Made by a program: the position numbers and the translations under genes. Shown here piece by piece: positions 61,939-64,000 of a DNA stretch of 64,000 bases (positions within the stretch are counted from its first letter, which is position 1; each line of letters opens with the position of its first letter). Origin of the DNA: Paenibacillus sp. 32352 (lineage in GTDB: Bacteria > Bacillota > Bacilli > Paenibacillales > NBRC-103111); NCBI RefSeq assembly GCF_002042965.1, contig NZ_MZNT01000013.1, forward strand, positions 186,001-250,000, given 5' to 3'. Under the pieces are notes generated by a model. That model was not told the origin of the DNA. It ran no database searches and was given only the letters and a program-made list of their open reading frames with translations.

Positions 61939-62532
61939 TTAACGGTCGTTTGCATTAGACTCGTTACGGTTGTTGTTGCGAAGTCCTGCCAAGCCCAGCA
62001 AACCAAGCAAACCTAACCAGCCCCAGCCGGAGCCTGTTCTTGTCGTATTGTCCGCGTTAGCACGGTAGCTGGATGTGTTGTAATTTCCGCCGTAGCCATA
62101 TGGTCTGTACGTGTGATCATACGTATTTCCATACGTATTCATACGGTTCAGCAAATTGTTGCTGCTATAAGTTCCCGTTCCAGTCCCAGTTCCGGTAGGC
62201 GTGCTAGTGCTTGTGGCATTGTTCGTGTAGGTGCCGTCAGGTGTCGTGGAAGTTCCTGTAGTGGAACCCGTCGTGCTTAAATTAGTCCCGGTAGTAGTAC
62301 CAGTGGTACCATAAGTGCTGGAACCGGTAGTACCCGTACCCGAAACGCCTGTGCTAGAGGTCGTATCCACATTATAAGTGCCGTAGTTGCCGGTAGTCGA
62401 CGAGGTCGTTCCCGTACCGGAAGTAGTCGAAGTACCCGAAGTCGAAGTGGATGCTTCGGCAAAAGCTTGTCCCCCAAATCCCAAAGAAGCAGTAAGAGCC
62501 AGGGTCATAACGGTTTTACTAAGCTTGTTCAT
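61939..62532 (-). CDS. Secreted Thr/Ser/Gly-rich WGxxGxxG-family protein
   Basis: 197 residues. Signal peptide (about 1-24, ending AFA), about 110 residues of T/S/G repeats, a tyrosine/asparagine-rich stretch, and the C-terminal WGWLGLLGLLGLAGLRN motif of the WGxxGxxG family seen in Bacillota surface proteins. Its role is unknown; the motif may act as a membrane or surface anchor. GGGAG lies about 12 bases before ATG 62532. Confidence 0.8.
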   Translation of the reverse strand: MNKLSKTVMTLALTASLGFGGQAFAEASTSTSGTSTTSGTGTTSSTTGNYGTYNVDTTSSTGVSGTGTTGSSTYGTTGTTTGTNLSTTGSTTGTSTTPDGTYTNNATSTSTPTGTGTGTGTYSSNNLLNRMNTYGNTYDHTYRPYGYGGNYNTSSYRANADNTTRTGSGWGWLGLLGLLGLAGLRNNNRNESNANDR

Positions 62533-62754
62533 GTGGTTGTAATCTCCCTTCGCAGCTTGGTTTTGTTGGTGCACCTTTAGCATGGTCCCTTGATGAAATA
62601 AATATCCTCACCGGGCGATAGGAGCTTTTGTCAAGGAAAAATTCGCAAAGCATGCGTTTTTGCGATAAAATAAAGAGGTCGAAGATCCTCGAATTCCGCT
62701 CCCTAAGGGACTTCCGAGGTTAAGCTCATACAACTATAAAGGAGTTCACTATAG

Positions 62755-63717
62755 ATGAAGCAAGCGGCAATATCACCTATTCCTGCAAGCTGGGGAGATA
62801 AAAGGTTTCATACCTGGAACGTGGAAATGCGCCGGCAGTTTGGTACGAAAGTATTCAAGGTTATGCTGGATGCAGGGTTTACTTGTCCCAACCGGGACGG
62901 ATCTATTGCGGCAGGAGGCTGTACCTTCTGCAGTGCACGGGGGTCGGGAGATTTTGCCGGCAGCCGCCGCGACGATCTGGTGACCCAATTCAACAAAATT
63001 CGGGATCTGCAGCATAAGAAATGGCCCGAAGCCCAATATATCGGTTATTTTCAAGCCTATACGAACACGTATGCCCCGGTAGAGGTGCTTCGGGAATATT
63101 TCGAGGTTATTCTGGAGCAGCCAGGAGTTGTCGGATTATCGATTGCTACAAGACCCGATTGCCTTCCCGATGACGTCGTCGAGTATTTGGCGGAATTAAA
63201 TGAAAGAACGTACCTGTGGGTAGAGATGGGACTCCAAACCATTCATGAATCTACCTCGCAGTTAATTAACCGGGCCCATGACACGGAATGCTACCTGGAT
63301 GCGGTAGCCAAGCTGCGCAAGCATAACATTCGCACCTGCGCCCATATTATTTACGGGCTTCCCGGCGAGACGCATGAAATGATGCTGGAAACCGGCCGGG
63401 CCGTGGCTCAAATGGATGTGCAGGGCATCAAAATCCATCTTCTCCATTTGATGCGCAAAACTCCGATGGTCAAGCAGTACGAAGCCGGTTTGCTGCAATT
63501 TCTGGAAAAGGACGAGTATGTGAAGCTGGTCGTCGATACGCTGGAAATATTGCCTCCGGAAATGATCGTTCACCGGCTTACCGGAGATGCTCCGAGGGAT
63601 CTGCTCATCGGACCGATGTGGAGCCTGAAGAAATGGGAGGTTCTGAACGCATTCGATCAAGAGCTGAGAAGACGCGATACTTGGCAGGGTAAATATTGGA
63701 ATAAAGACAGGTCATGA
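62755..63717 (+). CDS. TIGR01212-family radical SAM protein (YtqA-like)
   Basis: 320 residues. Iron-sulfur cysteines C44, C56 and C59 (CPNRDGSIAAGGCTFC) mark this radical SAM branch. B. subtilis YtqA is the namesake; its function is not settled, with tRNA modification suspected. AAAGGAG precedes ATG 62755. Confidence 0.92.
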   Translation: MKQAAISPIPASWGDKRFHTWNVEMRRQFGTKVFKVMLDAGFTCPNRDGSIAAGGCTFCSARGSGDFAGSRRDDLVTQFNKIRDLQHKKWPEAQYIGYFQAYTNTYAPVEVLREYFEVILEQPGVVGLSIATRPDCLPDDVVEYLAELNERTYLWVEMGLQTIHESTSQLINRAHDTECYLDAVAKLRKHNIRTCAHIIYGLPGETHEMMLETGRAVAQMDVQGIKIHLLHLMRKTPMVKQYEAGLLQFLEKDEYVKLVVDTLEILPPEMIVHRLTGDAPRDLLIGPMWSLKKWEVLNAFDQELRRRDTWQGKYWNKDRS

Positions 63718-63797
63718 ATATACAAGCCATCATTATACAGAGAAAGAAGATGACGGGAAACGACCAAGGATGTACATGACGAAAGGAGCAATGCTTC

Positions 63798-64000
63798 GTG
63801 AAAAAGACATGGATAGCGGCGCTGGTCACCGCCGCGATGATCTCCGGCTGCACCAGCGAGCCTGCCTCGCAGCCGAAGGAAAGCCCGACGCCCGCGAAGC
63901 CTGCTGACACGGGCGAGCTGGTCTCGCCGCCAAAGGCGGAGCAGCCGGACGATACAGCGTCCGGCACCACCGCTGGCGGCGACAGCGCGATCGCTGCCCC
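63798..64000 (+). CDS. Predicted lipoprotein, 3' end cut by window edge
   Basis: The frame from GTG 63798 gives MKKTWIAALVTAAMISGC, a lipoprotein signal (ISGC lipobox), followed by a P/E/S-rich linker. AAAGGAG lies 9 bases ahead; ATG 63791 in another frame is only 2 bases from it and gives no signal. The body of the protein is outside the window. Confidence 0.7.
   Translation, partial: MKKTWIAALVTAAMISGCTSEPASQPKESPTPAKPADTGELVSPPKAEQPDDTASGTTAGGDSAIAA

Noticed and set aside
63605..63970. 121-codon minus-strand ORF at the window end
   Set aside because: It lies antisense to the radical SAM gene and the lipoprotein start and shows no family signature.

Overview
The window looks like chromosomal DNA of a Paenibacillus-like, spore-forming Bacillota. 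The evidence is about 50% GC, strong AGGAGG-type ribosome binding sites, many TTG/GTG starts, a SigI/RsgI pair, YesM/YesN-type two-component proteins, a YjcZ-family small protein, a tRNA-sensing T-box, and an infC-rpmI-rplT operon with the rare ATT start of infC. No rRNA, tRNA, CRISPR array, prophage or insertion sequence was seen.

Layout. 1-5.4 kb: end-truncated molybdopterin oxidoreductase, then a sugar-binding protein / sensor kinase / AraC-type regulator triad. 5.5-8.1 kb: alkylation-repair pair, then a TetR regulator with two clear operators and a membrane protein. 8.3-9.7 kb: AT-rich island with an unknown membrane protein and a decayed copy of it. 9.8-11.2 kb: sugar MFS porter. 11.5-21.8 kb: the most notable locus. 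Two paralogous agmatinase-family ureohydrolases flank an ANTAR RNA-binding regulator; the first heads an operon with a five-gene oligopeptide-type ABC transporter and an MFS exporter. Both enzyme genes have leaders with an intrinsic terminator, and perfect GlnR/TnrA-type boxes lie at both control regions. 21.8-29.8 kb: transglutaminase, YhgE/Pip protein, oxidoreductase, two MFS pumps (one with a MerR regulator) and a ~200-bp imperfect palindrome. 30-33 kb: SsuABC/TauABC-type transporter. 33-39 kb: DinB-like protein, YuiH-like molybdoenzyme, four-PAS histidine kinase, oxidoreductases. 39.5-42 kb: sigI-rsgI. 43-47.8 kb: GH15 glucoamylase, bactofilin-like protein, gcvH, peroxiredoxin. 48-55 kb: leuB, a PLP aminotransferase, a YjcZ-family small protein, and T-box-controlled ilvB-ilvH-ilvC. 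55.3-56.8 kb: infC-rpmI-rplT with an attenuating leader. 56.8-64 kb: membrane glycosyltransferase, PAP2 phosphatase plus UgtP-like glycosyltransferase, trmB, a WGxxGxxG surface protein, a radical SAM protein and a truncated lipoprotein.

How the genes may work together. The 11.5-21.8 kb locus reads as a nitrogen-scavenging module: GlnR/TnrA senses general nitrogen status, the ANTAR protein senses a specific inducer and releases leader termination, the ABC transporter imports a guanidino or peptide-like substrate, and the ureohydrolases release urea from it. This is inference from gene order and control sites; the substrate is not known. The rest of the window is mostly ordinary housekeeping and accessory metabolism.
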